Below are positions 1 through 8,042 of a DNA stretch of 62,219 nucleotides, in pieces. How positions within the stretch are numbered: position 1 is the first letter of the stretch; the number at the start of each line of letters is the position of its first letter. The notes under the pieces are model-generated. The model was not told the origin of the DNA. It ran no database searches and saw only the letters and a program-made list of their open reading frames with translations. Source of the DNA: JAXMHQ01 sp046346665 (lineage in GTDB: Bacteria > Verrucomicrobiota > Verrucomicrobiia > Limisphaerales > JAXMHQ01); contig JAXMHQ010000031.1 in the NCBI GenBank assembly GCA_046346665.1, forward strand, positions 1 through 62,219, in the 5' to 3' direction. The position numbers and the translations under genes are program-made.

Positions 1-14
1 TTTTTTCTCGGGGT

Positions 15-73
15 GGGAGGGCGTCCGCGCGGGCCCACGCTTATTTGGGGACGGCGAGGACGCCGTCCCTCCC
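15..73. repeat. GC-rich dispersed repeat, family R1, copy 1
   Basis: Two GC-rich blocks lie at 15-36 and 47-73. The block at 47-73 is self-complementary around GGACGGCGAGGACGCCGTCC. The same 27 bases recur exactly at 3446-3472, and related blocks lie at 24500-24557 and 39151-39176. It sits just upstream of the GH9 gene; nothing else is visible in bases 1-129. Confidence 0.8.
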
Positions 74-129
74 AATGATTGGGTCCGGAAAGCTTTTCTC
101 CGTTTGGAATTGGATTTAGTCTGCGGTGA

Positions 130-1905
130 ATGAAACCGTTGTCGCATTGTCAGCTTGGATTTCGACCTGGATCGCCGAAGCTGCTGACGCTGGCGCCGGA
201 GCCTGGCCGCGCCGGCGCGCTGCCGGATCGGATCCCTTTTTATCTGCACGGGATGTTCGACCGGATTCCGCGGGACCGGCCGGATCCGGCCGCGTGGAAG
301 GGTGGATTTTTCCGGTGGCCGTTCGACATTGAGGAAGGCCGGTTGCAGCCGGATCGCGGGCGGGTGCTGTTCCGGGGCGAACTGGTCCGGCGCGAGAGCC
401 GCTGGGGTTCGTTCTGGCAGGGCAACTTTGACGCCTTCCAGGAGGAGGGGTTATTCCAGGTGGAAACGGATTTCGGGAGTTCATTTCCGATCCAGATCGG
501 CGCGCGTCTTTACGAGCGGATCCAGCAGGGTTACCTGAATTTTCTGCGCTGCGAACGGTCGGGGTTCGACAATCCGGGTATTCGCGACGCGACGCACCTG
601 GACGACGCGGTGCTGGACACCACGGGCAAGCAGATCGACGCGAGCGGCGGCTGGTATGATGCGGGGGATTTGCGGAAATGGATGTTTCTGACGCAGCCGA
701 ATCTGCCGGCGCTGGCTCGAATTGCGGAGCGCGGCCATCCGGGATTGCGGGCCGCGGCGGTGGATGAGATTCGCTGGGGCAACCGGTTTTTTCATTCGAT
801 GATCGCACCGGACGGGCAGGTGTGGGAGGACGTTGCGGGCGGGACATTCAAGCAGGGGCTCGATATTGAGAAGGACTGGTGGTTCGAGAATCATCCGGGC
901 TGCAACTGCGACAATGCGGGCGGATATTTCACCGACAACGTGCCCGGATCGGGCGACGAGCGCCTTGTCCGCACGCGCTACAATCCGGCGGTTCAATTCC
1001 TGTTCGTCCGAACCCAATGCCAGGCCGCGGCGGTCCCGCCGCCGGCCGAAGCGGATCGCTGTCGCGCGCTCGCGGCCAGGGCCTGGGATTACGGCCGCCG
1101 GCGCGGGCACGATCAGCGCACGCTGTTTGTGGCCGAGGAATTGTGGGCGGCGCTGGAATTGCACGCGCACGGAATGGCGGGCGTTGATGAAGTCAGGATT
1201 TTGGCCGAAACGCTGCTCGGGCGGCAGGATCCAGGCGGGGTGGGGTTGAGCGGTTATTTTCTCGAGCGCGACGGGGTCGATGGATTTCGCTGCATTGCGC
1301 TGGCCTGCGATCCGGCGCTGGCGCTGGTGCGGTTGGTGGAGTTGGCCCCGCGCGGTCTCGCGGAGTTGTGCGATCGGGCGCGGTCGGCTCTCACCCGGCA
1401 TGTGGACGGGTATTTATTGGCGGACGCGGCGAGCAATCCGTTTGGGGTCGGGCCCTACGGGATTTACCTGGATCCGCCGCTGCCGGCGGAGCAGCGATTT
1501 CGGGATGCCGGGCGCGGGCGTTGGGTCCGGACGTTTTTGCATCCGCTGAATCCGCAGCAGATTGTTCACGGGACGGGAGCGGTGGTGGCGCACCAGGCGG
1601 CATTGTGCGCGCGGGCGGGGCGGTTGCTGGACCGGCGCGACTGGCGGGAGGCGGGCGAGAAAATGATCCAATGGTTGTTAGGCCACAACCCGGAAGGGCT
1701 GTGCCTGCATCGCGGCGTGGGCTGCCGGCATCCGACGCCGTTCTCGGCCTATGTCGCGCAATTGCCGGATGCGATCAGTGTGGGGCATATCGGGCGCCCG
1801 GACGATTCGCCTTACCTGGAGACATCGCCGCTGGTGGAATGGAGCAGCCAGGAAGTGTGGGACGTGCCGCACGCCCATTTGGTCGAGGCGGTGCTTTGGT
1901 TGTAG
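130..1905 (+). CDS. Glycoside hydrolase family 9 (cellulase-like), no visible signal peptide
   Basis: 591 aa. GH9 enzymes cleave beta-1,4-glucans with inversion. The segment GGWYDAGD (DAGD at residues 177-180) matches the GH9 motif carrying the catalytic base. A C-terminal SQEVWDVPHAHLVEA stretch puts Glu575 where GH9 enzymes have the proton donor. Residues about 30-120 could be a divergent N-terminal domain. The first residues are polar and proline-rich with no hydrophobic core, so the protein looks cytoplasmic unless the true start lies before the window or the signal is lost; a cytoplasmic enzyme would act on imported oligosaccharides. It is convergent with the deoxyhypusine-synthase-like gene, with a strong hairpin between them. 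The family call is firm; substrate and start are not. Confidence 0.85.
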   Translation: MKPLSHCQLGFRPGSPKLLTLAPEPGRAGALPDRIPFYLHGMFDRIPRDRPDPAAWKGGFFRWPFDIEEGRLQPDRGRVLFRGELVRRESRWGSFWQGNFDAFQEEGLFQVETDFGSSFPIQIGARLYERIQQGYLNFLRCERSGFDNPGIRDATHLDDAVLDTTGKQIDASGGWYDAGDLRKWMFLTQPNLPALARIAERGHPGLRAAAVDEIRWGNRFFHSMIAPDGQVWEDVAGGTFKQGLDIEKDWWFENHPGCNCDNAGGYFTDNVPGSGDERLVRTRYNPAVQFLFVRTQCQAAAVPPPAEADRCRALAARAWDYGRRRGHDQRTLFVAEELWAALELHAHGMAGVDEVRILAETLLGRQDPGGVGLSGYFLERDGVDGFRCIALACDPALALVRLVELAPRGLAELCDRARSALTRHVDGYLLADAASNPFGVGPYGIYLDPPLPAEQRFRDAGRGRWVRTFLHPLNPQQIVHGTGAVVAHQAALCARAGRLLDRRDWREAGEKMIQWLLGHNPEGLCLHRGVGCRHPTPFSAYVAQLPDAISVGHIGRPDDSPYLETSPLVEWSSQEVWDVPHAHLVEAVLWL

Positions 1906-1976
1906 GAGCCGACGTGAAGAGGCTCTGACATTTCGAAAGACGAGAAGATGGAGTCTCGTTACCTCGACTCCTACGG
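1903..1976. repeat. Imperfect palindromic repeat, family R3
   Basis: TAGGAGCCGACGTGAAGAGG opens the element and CTCGACTCCTA closes it, giving inverted ends of roughly 23 bases across 74 bp. The first bases overlap the GH9 stop. A partial copy (CCGACGTGAGCAGGCTCTGA) lies at about 31216-31242, before another gene. Confidence 0.7.
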
Positions 1977-1983
1977 TTTACAG

Positions 1984-2015
1984 AAAACACGCCGGAGTTG
2001 CCTCCGGCGTGTTTT
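1984..2015. terminator. Bidirectional intrinsic terminator
   Basis: A perfect 14-bp stem (AAAACACGCCGGAG, loop TTGC, CTCCGGCGTGTTTT) has A/T tracts on both sides. It lies between the convergent GH9 gene and the deoxyhypusine-synthase-like gene and can serve both strands. Confidence 0.9.
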
Positions 2016-2074
2016 AATAGCCAATAGCTGATAGCCAATCGGCCGGGCGTCAATCGCCAATCGCCAATCGTCAA
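2014..2074. repeat. Short tandem words AATAGCCAAT / AATCGCCAATCGTC
   Basis: An A/T-richer stretch made of degenerate 8-10 bp words (AATAGCC, AATCGCC, AATCGTC) follows the terminator and runs into the 3' end of the minus-strand gene. It is a low-complexity repeat with no evident coding role. Confidence 0.55.
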
Positions 2075-3282
2075 TCCAGCACGGGCTCGCTGCCGTCGAT
2101 CATCTTCACTTTGTTGTGCGTGAAGTATTCCTTTGTCAGGGCTTTCATGAGTTTGCCGCGCTGGTCGTAGAGACGTTTGAGTTTGCGCGGTTTGTGTTTC
2201 GCGAGGGCGTAATGGGTGAACAGCGGCAGCGCGATCGTCGTGTCGGTGTAGCAGACGACGGCGTCGGGGAGTTTCGTGGGATCCACTTTGCCCCAGCTCA
2301 CGGCTTCGCTCGGGGTGGCGCCGGAGAGGCCGCCGGTGTCGGGGCGGGCGTCGGTGGTTTGGATGAAGAAATCCTGGCCGAATTCCTTGATGCGGAGGAC
2401 TTCCTGGATCTGGGGTTCGGTCTGGAGCATGAAATTCTTCGGGCTGCCGCCGCCCCAGAGGACCACGCCGCTTTTGCCGCCCGCGCGCTTGGCGCCCAGC
2501 ACGATCGAGGTGGTTTCGTTGACGTCGACGGACGGGTTCACGCGCAGCTTGTTGCCGCGGAGTTCCACGCCGGCGAAGTTCATGCCGATGGTGGAGTCGC
2601 CGGGCGAACTGGTGTAGCACGGCACGCCGGCGCGGTAAGCCGCGGCGAGCACCGAGACGTCCTTCAATTTGTGTTTGCGTTCCCATTCGGCGCAATACTT
2701 GCCGATCAGGTAATGCAGCTCCGCGGTGCCCATCTCCTTCTGAAACTCGGGCTGGATCAGGATCTCGCGCAGGATGTCGTCGGTCGTCATCAAGCCGTCG
2801 GAATAGGGAATCACGACGTCGTAAATGCGGACGAGATCGTTGTCGCGCAGGTCGGTGTCGTCGAACTTGAAGCTGCCGGAGTGGACCGGGTAATTCAGCG
2901 CGAAGTGCATGTCGTGGTAGAGATTCGCGCCTGTGGCGACGATCCAATCCACAAAGCCGGCCTTGATGAGCGGGATGATGCTGGAGCAGCCGAGTCCGGC
3001 GGGGGTGAGGGCGCCGGCGAAGCTCATGCCGATGGTGACATCGGGTTCGAGCATGCGGCTGGCGAAGAGCTGGCAGGCTTCCTTGAGCCGCGCGGAGTTG
3101 TAGGCGAGGAAGACTTCGTCGATCAGGAACGTGGCTTTTTCCTTGCCGGTGATGTTTTTCGGCAGAATGCGTTTGCCCGACATGTATTTCTTCTTGTGCG
3201 GGCAGTTTTTCTCCTTCAGCCACTCGGGCATTTCGGAGATATCTTCACGGTTTCGAATGTGTGCGCGTTCGGTTCTGGCCAT
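2071..3282 (-). CDS. Deoxyhypusine synthase-family protein (bacterial homospermidine-synthase-like)
   Basis: 403 aa. Deoxyhypusine synthases use NAD and spermidine to move an aminobutyl group to a lysine of eIF5A; bacteria lack eIF5A, and bacterial homologues tested elsewhere make homospermidine. The core is well kept: a nucleotide-binding region around TIGMSFAGALTPAG, a spermidine-pocket-like segment ARPDTGGLSGATPSEAVSWG, and Lys332 in EAVSWGK at the place of the catalytic lysine of eukaryotic enzymes. Length is typical. The start is the first Met of the frame; no clear Shine-Dalgarno site is seen. A role in polyamine (homospermidine) synthesis is the best inference. No other polyamine gene is nearby. 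Confidence 0.85.
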   Translation of the reverse strand: MARTERAHIRNREDISEMPEWLKEKNCPHKKKYMSGKRILPKNITGKEKATFLIDEVFLAYNSARLKEACQLFASRMLEPDVTIGMSFAGALTPAGLGCSSIIPLIKAGFVDWIVATGANLYHDMHFALNYPVHSGSFKFDDTDLRDNDLVRIYDVVIPYSDGLMTTDDILREILIQPEFQKEMGTAELHYLIGKYCAEWERKHKLKDVSVLAAAYRAGVPCYTSSPGDSTIGMNFAGVELRGNKLRVNPSVDVNETTSIVLGAKRAGGKSGVVLWGGGSPKNFMLQTEPQIQEVLRIKEFGQDFFIQTTDARPDTGGLSGATPSEAVSWGKVDPTKLPDAVVCYTDTTIALPLFTHYALAKHKPRKLKRLYDQRGKLMKALTKEYFTHNKVKMIDGSEPVLD

Positions 3283-3363
3283 AATTCAAATTGAAAAAAT
3301 TTGTCCGTTAACAATACGGATGTTTGACCAGAAGCCAATGAAGAAATGGAGGCGCACCCAAGC

Positions 3364-3472
3364 TTTGGGAGGGCCGGCGTCCTCGCCGGCCCAAACATCC
3401 TTTTGACCCGGCAAATCGAACAGGCCCGCGCGGAACAGCCCAGTTGGGGACGGCGAGGACGCCGTCCCTCCC
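3364..3472. repeat. GC-rich dispersed repeat R1, copy 2
   Basis: A block at 3364-3393 (GGGAGGGCCGGCGTCCTCGC and following) and a second at 3446-3472 (identical to 47-73) face each other in opposite orientation about 50 bp apart. The element fills the gap between the argJ stop and the upstream gene and could form a cruciform. Confidence 0.8.
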
Positions 3473-3480
3473 GATTGCGT

Positions 3481-4800
3481 TTACCCTCCGAGGGAGGTGG
3501 GATCGGAGACGTCGCCTTTGTTGAAGTCGACGTAAGCCTCGGTGAGGTCGGCGGCGTAGAGGATGGCGGCGCCGCGGCCGAGGTTCAGGCGGATGTGGAG
3601 GTCGAATTCGCGGGGCGCGGTGGCGGCGCAGAGCCGGCGGAAGGTGGCGTCGGTCGGCTGACCGCGTTTGAGGCTCCACAGGATTTTTGAACTGCCGGGG
3701 GCGCTGTAGCCGATATCGACCCGGTTTTCCACGACGCGGGCGGGGCTGTAGCCGAGCGCGTCGATGATGCGGCCCCAGTTCGGGTCGCCGCCGTGCCAGC
3801 TTGTTTTCACGAGCGCGCTGTTCCCGACGGCGCGGGCGGCGGCATCGGCGTCGGTGTCGGACGCCGCGCCGCTGACGCGGACGGTGACGAGGCGGGAGAC
3901 GCCTTCGCCGTCGCGCACGATCATTTTGGCGAGTTCGAGGCACGCGTGGTTGAGGGCGGCCTGGAAGGCGGCGCGGTCGTGGGCGGCGGGCGCGCGATTT
4001 CGGGCGGCGCCGTTGGCGAGGAGGAGGACGGTGTCGTTGGTGCTCATGTCGCCGTCGACGGTGATGCGGTTGAAGCTTTGAGCGACGGCTTCCTGCAGTG
4101 CGGCCTGGAGAAATTTGGCGGGCAGCGCGGCGTCGGTGGTGAGAAAGCCGAGCATGGTGGCGTGGAGCGGCATGGCGGCGGGGCGCTTGCCGGTGGCGGA
4201 CATGCCGGGCTGGATCATGCCGGCGCCTTTGCACATGCCGCCAAGCCGGACGGTTTTGCCGGCCAGCTTGAATTCGACCGCGATTTGTTTCGGCCGTGTG
4301 TCGCTGGTCATGATGGCTTCGACGGCGTGCGCGGCGTGGTCGCGCGACCGGCCGAGCTCCATGGCGGCTTCGAGGATGCCGGCGCGGATGTTGTCCATGG
4401 GCAGTGTGACGCCGATGCGGCCGGTGGAGCCGACGAGGGCGGAGCCGCGGGGCAGTGCTAGGGTTCGTTCGGTGAACGAGACCATTTCGTGCGCGTCGAG
4501 CAGGCCCTGTTTGCCGGTGCAGGCGTTGGCGTTGCCGGAGTTGATGACCACGGCGCGGATGGCGGAGGACGGGACGCGTTCGGCGCAGATTTTGACCGGC
4601 GCGGCGCAGACCTGGTTGGTGGTGAACATGCCGGCGACGGAGGCGGGGAGGTCGGACACCAGCAGCGCGAGATCGCGTTTGCGCCCCTTGTTGGAACCCT
4701 TGCCGGTGCCGAGCCGTTTGATGTCGCAAAACACGCCCGAAGCGCGGAAACCCTGCGGCGCCAGGATCGAACCCGGAATTTCTTTGAATGATTTTTTCAT
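3481..4800 (-). CDS. argJ: Bifunctional ornithine acetyltransferase / N-acetylglutamate synthase ArgJ
   Basis: 439 aa. ArgJ transfers acetyl from N-acetylornithine to glutamate in the cyclic arginine pathway and matures by self-cleavage before a threonine. Family signatures are clear: TTNQVCAAPVK, VINSGNANACTG, VDGDMSTNDTVLLLANG and HGGDPNWGRI. The cleavage motif is odd. The family normally reads GMIxPNMATML, but here GMIQPGM (residues 194-200) is separated from ATMLGFLTTDA (214 onward) by 13 extra residues, SATGKRPAAMPLH, encoded at 4162-4200. Thr215 is the expected nucleophile. argC lies about 3 kb upstream on the same strand, separated by three unrelated genes. Confidence 0.95.
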   Translation of the reverse strand: MKKSFKEIPGSILAPQGFRASGVFCDIKRLGTGKGSNKGRKRDLALLVSDLPASVAGMFTTNQVCAAPVKICAERVPSSAIRAVVINSGNANACTGKQGLLDAHEMVSFTERTLALPRGSALVGSTGRIGVTLPMDNIRAGILEAAMELGRSRDHAAHAVEAIMTSDTRPKQIAVEFKLAGKTVRLGGMCKGAGMIQPGMSATGKRPAAMPLHATMLGFLTTDAALPAKFLQAALQEAVAQSFNRITVDGDMSTNDTVLLLANGAARNRAPAAHDRAAFQAALNHACLELAKMIVRDGEGVSRLVTVRVSGAASDTDADAAARAVGNSALVKTSWHGGDPNWGRIIDALGYSPARVVENRVDIGYSAPGSSKILWSLKRGQPTDATFRRLCAATAPREFDLHIRLNLGRGAAILYAADLTEAYVDFNKGDVSDPTSLGG

Positions 4801-4816
4801 GGAGAACTTCGGAACA

Positions 4817-6130
4817 TTACTTCGCTGGCGCGCCCCATTGACGGTCGGCGAATTCGAGAAACACCTTCCAATCGCCCGGGGTCATGGAATGTCCTCCCGG
4901 CCGGATGTAATAGCCGAGCCGTTTTCCGGCGAGCACGCCGGACGCGGGCGGCGCGGCGGCGTCCATGCCGGTGACGCCATAAAGTTCGTAGGCCGGGTTG
5001 GCGGCGACGAGCACATCGAATTGTCCGCGCGGGTTGGCCCAGGTGTCGGCTTCGCCGTTGGAGAACAGGACCGGCCGCGGCGCACACAGGGCCACCAGGC
5101 AGTTCTGGTCGAAAAGCAGTTTTTCGGGGCAGCCGATGAACTTTTTGAACTCCGCGTTGAACCAGTGGGGGAAGTTGGCGTTGATATCCTTCAACGGTTC
5201 GCCGGTGCGGCCGCGGCTGGGGGCGCTGCCCCCGATGCCGGCCTGGTGGACGATCGCCAGCGCGATGCGGTCGTCGAATGCCGCCGCGAGCAGGGCGGTT
5301 TTGCCGTTGCGCGAATGGCCGAGCGCGGCGATCCGCGCGGGATCGATGGCGGGATCGGAGACCAGGTAATCGACGCAGCGCATGAATCCCCACGCCCAGG
5401 CGGCGATCGTGCCGCGGTCGGGGCCGGGATTTTTCGCCTGATCGCCGTGTGCCAGGAATTTGTAAAGGCCGTCGCTTATATCGGGACGGTCGGAGTCGAT
5501 GTCGCAACTGCAGAACGTGGCGAGGGCGCAGCCGTGGTCGATGATGGATTCGATGGGCCATTCGTCGCCGGGCCAATCGGCGGCGCCGGCGTTGCGGGAG
5601 GATTCGGTGGCAATGTTATTGGTGATGCCTTTGCAGAGCGGGGAAAGCCAGCCGGTGGCGAGCGGGATGCGCGGGTCGGCGGTGACGGCCTGGTTGCCGC
5701 AGAAATTCAGGCCGAGAAAGACTGGCGCCGGGCTGCGGCGTTGGTTTGGCAGGACGAGCATCAGATGGATTTCAGGTGCGCCCTTTGGGCCGGTGGCCAG
5801 GGTGAGGAGCCGCAGCGTGGCTTTGCCGCCCAGGAAATCCGGGCATTCGGTTGTCACCGTGGCGCGGACGGGAGCAATTTGCGGCGGCAGGGTGCCGTAC
5901 ATGTAATGCTGGAACAGGGATTTCAATTCGGGCCGGCGCAGGCTGGCCCATTCGTTGGTGGTGCGGACGGATCGGCCTGACGAACCGATCAGTGGGTTGG
6001 GGAGATTTGTTTGCACAGGCAACGCGCCGGGTTCGGGAAATTCGTCCGCCCTGCCGCCGAGGCAAAGCGCCAGGGCGAATCCTGCCGCCAGCAGTCGAAA
6101 ACAATCCATTCTCATCCGGGGGCGAATCAT
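4817..6130 (-). CDS. Carbohydrate esterase family 15 glucuronoyl esterase, secreted
   Basis: 437 aa from the chosen start. CE15 enzymes hydrolyse ester bonds between 4-O-methylglucuronate of xylan and lignin alcohols. The alpha/beta-hydrolase core shows the CE15 nucleophile motif GHSRNGK (Ser273), an oxyanion region LGLNFCGNQ, and a C-terminal GGHSMTPGDW with the catalytic His at about 414. The N-terminus MIRPRMRMDCFRLLAAGFAL with a following LCLGGRADE is a signal peptide. The start at 6130 has GAGGAG nine bases upstream; an open frame extends further but has no such site. It lies 16 bp from argJ yet is functionally unrelated to it. It fits the xylan theme shared with GH10, GH51 and the downstream esterase. 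Confidence 0.85.
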   Translation of the reverse strand: MIRPRMRMDCFRLLAAGFALALCLGGRADEFPEPGALPVQTNLPNPLIGSSGRSVRTTNEWASLRRPELKSLFQHYMYGTLPPQIAPVRATVTTECPDFLGGKATLRLLTLATGPKGAPEIHLMLVLPNQRRSPAPVFLGLNFCGNQAVTADPRIPLATGWLSPLCKGITNNIATESSRNAGAADWPGDEWPIESIIDHGCALATFCSCDIDSDRPDISDGLYKFLAHGDQAKNPGPDRGTIAAWAWGFMRCVDYLVSDPAIDPARIAALGHSRNGKTALLAAAFDDRIALAIVHQAGIGGSAPSRGRTGEPLKDINANFPHWFNAEFKKFIGCPEKLLFDQNCLVALCAPRPVLFSNGEADTWANPRGQFDVLVAANPAYELYGVTGMDAAAPPASGVLAGKRLGYYIRPGGHSMTPGDWKVFLEFADRQWGAPAK

Positions 6131-6184
6131 AGAACCCATCTCCTCAACAGGCAAGGGCTGCGCTGGAATTTGGGGAACAGGGAC

Positions 6185-6250
6185 CCGCAATCTCACGATC
6201 GCGGCTACGGGAAACGAGTCGGGATCCGCGATCTGACGATCGCGGCTACG
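6185..6250. repeat. Repeat family R2, two tandem copies
   Basis: Two copies of about 25 bp, CCGCAATCTCACGATCGCGG (6185 on) and CCGCGATCTGACGATCGCGG (6226 on), each followed by CTACG, lie in direct orientation. The second overlaps the 3' end of the methyltransferase gene. Further copies are at 57563-57660. Confidence 0.8.
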
Positions 6251-7046
6251 AGGGGGCCTGGGATTTCACGGCGTCGATTTCGAGCCGGAACATGCGGACG
6301 CGGACCTGGCCGGCGTCGTCGGCGGGGTGTCGGGCGAGGTAGCGATCAACGACGGCGGCGACAAAATCGTCGCGGGAATCCTCGGGGATACGCTGGGTGT
6401 AAGGCAGCCAGGTGGTGCGGAACCAGGCCTCGAACCGGGCGCGGTTTTCGTAAATCGCATCCTTGGGCGCGAGCCGGACGGCGCGCGGTTCGAATCCGAA
6501 CCGGGGCAGCCATTTTTTGTATTCTTCGGGCGAATGGAAGAAGTAGGCCTTGTCGAGGTTCCGGAAAAATCCGCGCCAGCGTTTGACGCGCATTTCGGGC
6601 CGGAGCGCGAGAAACACGTCCTGGGCGTTGCCTTTGCCGCCGCACGAGACGACGAGGCGTCCGCCGGGGGTGAGGCAGTCGGCCGCGCCGCGGAGGAAGG
6701 CGGGATGATCGTCGACCCAGTGGAGCGCGGAGCTGGAGAACACGATGTCCATGCGTCCGGGGGGATGCAATTGCCGGGCGTCCATGACGTCGAATTGAAG
6801 GTTAGGGATGGCGGCGAAGGTTTTGCGGGCGAACGCGATCATGTCGGGCGAGGCGTCGACGCCGAGGACGCGGCCGTGGGGCAGGGCGCGGGCGAGTTCG
6901 GCGGTGACTTTCCCGTCGCCGCAGCCCACATCGAGCAGGTGTTCGTCGCCGCGGAGTTGGAGTTGCGTGATCAACTCGCGCGCCCACGCGTGCTGGGCGG
7001 CGGAATTGGCGGCGTAATCGGAAGGATTCCAGGAATAAGATTTCAA
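6246..7046 (-). CDS. Class I SAM-dependent methyltransferase, trans-aconitate methyltransferase-like
   Basis: 266 aa. The SAM-binding motif HLLDVGCGDGKVTAEL (about residues 36-51), acidic motif GVDASPDMI and motif IV FSSSALHWVDDH follow the Rossmann methyltransferase pattern. Overall layout, including the N-terminal WNPSDY and the ALHWVDDHPAF segment, resembles bacterial trans-aconitate 2-methyltransferase (Tam), but many class I enzymes share it, so the substrate is open. The start codon overlaps the stop of the MgtE-like gene by 4 bp (ATGA), so the two are translationally coupled in an argC - mgtE-like - methyltransferase operon. Confidence 0.75.
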   Translation of the reverse strand: MKSYSWNPSDYAANSAAQHAWARELITQLQLRGDEHLLDVGCGDGKVTAELARALPHGRVLGVDASPDMIAFARKTFAAIPNLQFDVMDARQLHPPGRMDIVFSSSALHWVDDHPAFLRGAADCLTPGGRLVVSCGGKGNAQDVFLALRPEMRVKRWRGFFRNLDKAYFFHSPEEYKKWLPRFGFEPRAVRLAPKDAIYENRARFEAWFRTTWLPYTQRIPEDSRDDFVAAVVDRYLARHPADDAGQVRVRMFRLEIDAVKSQAPS

Positions 7047-8035
7047 AGAAGCAGTTTGGCCAGGTTGAAATAGAACAGCAGCGTGGCGAGGTCGGTGATG
7101 GCCAGCGTGAGCGGTCCGGCGGAGATTTTGGGGTCGAGTTTCAGTTTGTGAAGCAGGGCGGGGACGGTGAGTCCGGCGATGCAGGCGGCGAGCAGGGTGA
7201 GGGCGATGCTGGATCCGATGACGGCGGCGGGCATGGGGGTGTGGCGCCAGGCGAGGACGATGAGGGCGACGAGGGAGCCGCAGCCGAGTCCGAGCAGCAG
7301 GGCGGTTTGGGCTTCGCGTTTGAGGGCGTTCCAGTACCAGCGGGCGGTTGGGTGGGTGGTGCGCAGGGCCTGGATGCTGAGGGTCATGGACTGGATGCTG
7401 ACGCTTTCGCCGAGGCCGAGGATCATGGTGAGGAAGAAGGCCAGGACGAGGCTTTTGGCGAGGGTCATTTCGTAGAGGCTGGTGAGCCCGGCGCAGAACG
7501 TGCCGCTGATGACGGTGGTGAGCAGCCAGGGGAACCGGTATCGGAACGATCGCACGGGCGAGGCGCCGCGGACCTGGGACACGCGGAAGCCGATGGCTTC
7601 GAACACGCCGTCCATCTGCTCGCGTTCCGCGACGTCGAAAACTTCCTCGGTGAACAGGCCGACATCGACGACGCCGAGTACGCGGCGGTTGTCGTCGATG
7701 ACGGGGAACGCGAAGAATTTATGGATGGCGAAGCATTCGCAGGCTTCGAGGACGGTGGCGGTGTGGGGGATGGCGACGACGTTGCGGATCATGATTTCCG
7801 ACAGGCGTTGTTCGAGCGGTGCCATCAGGAGGCGGCGGGTGGGGACGACGCCGGTGAGCCGGTCGGCGGCGTCGACGGTGTAGAAGTAGATGACTTTCTC
7901 GCCGACGCCCTGGCGGCGGATGGCCGCGAGCGCCTCGTTGACCGTGACTTCCTCTCGGAGCGTGGTGACGTCCTTGCGCGCGAACCTGGCGACCGGCTCG
8001 TTCAGGTGTTCGGCGGAAGGCGCGGCGGCAGGCAT
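7043..8035 (-). CDS. MgtE-like Mg2+ transporter with CBS pair, lacking the N-terminal MgtE domain
   Basis: 330 aa. Residues 20-135 form a CBS-domain pair, the Mg2+-sensing module of MgtE. A linker RSFRYRFPW (about 163-170) leads into about five membrane segments (170-330), including GLGESVSIQSMTLSIQALRT and a C-terminal DLATLLFYFNLAKLLL, both typical of the MgtE pore. MgtE is usually near 450 aa with a helical N domain before the CBS pair; that domain is absent. The start at 8035 was chosen because upstream codons overlap argC in another frame and are low-complexity. It sits 7 bp after argC and overlaps the next gene. Confidence 0.8.
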   Translation of the reverse strand: MPAAAPSAEHLNEPVARFARKDVTTLREEVTVNEALAAIRRQGVGEKVIYFYTVDAADRLTGVVPTRRLLMAPLEQRLSEIMIRNVVAIPHTATVLEACECFAIHKFFAFPVIDDNRRVLGVVDVGLFTEEVFDVAEREQMDGVFEAIGFRVSQVRGASPVRSFRYRFPWLLTTVISGTFCAGLTSLYEMTLAKSLVLAFFLTMILGLGESVSIQSMTLSIQALRTTHPTARWYWNALKREAQTALLLGLGCGSLVALIVLAWRHTPMPAAVIGSSIALTLLAACIAGLTVPALLHKLKLDPKISAGPLTLAITDLATLLFYFNLAKLLL

Positions 8036-8042
8036 GTCGGGA

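Noticed and set aside
116..847. Minus-strand open frame opposite the GH9 gene
   Set aside because: It is Arg/Pro/Ser-rich with no protein-like pattern and lies fully opposite a well-supported gene; long open shadow frames are normal at this GC content.
2116..3294. 392-codon plus-strand frame opposite the deoxyhypusine-synthase-like gene
   Set aside because: Gly/Ala/Glu/His-rich antisense shadow of a conserved gene, with no domain.
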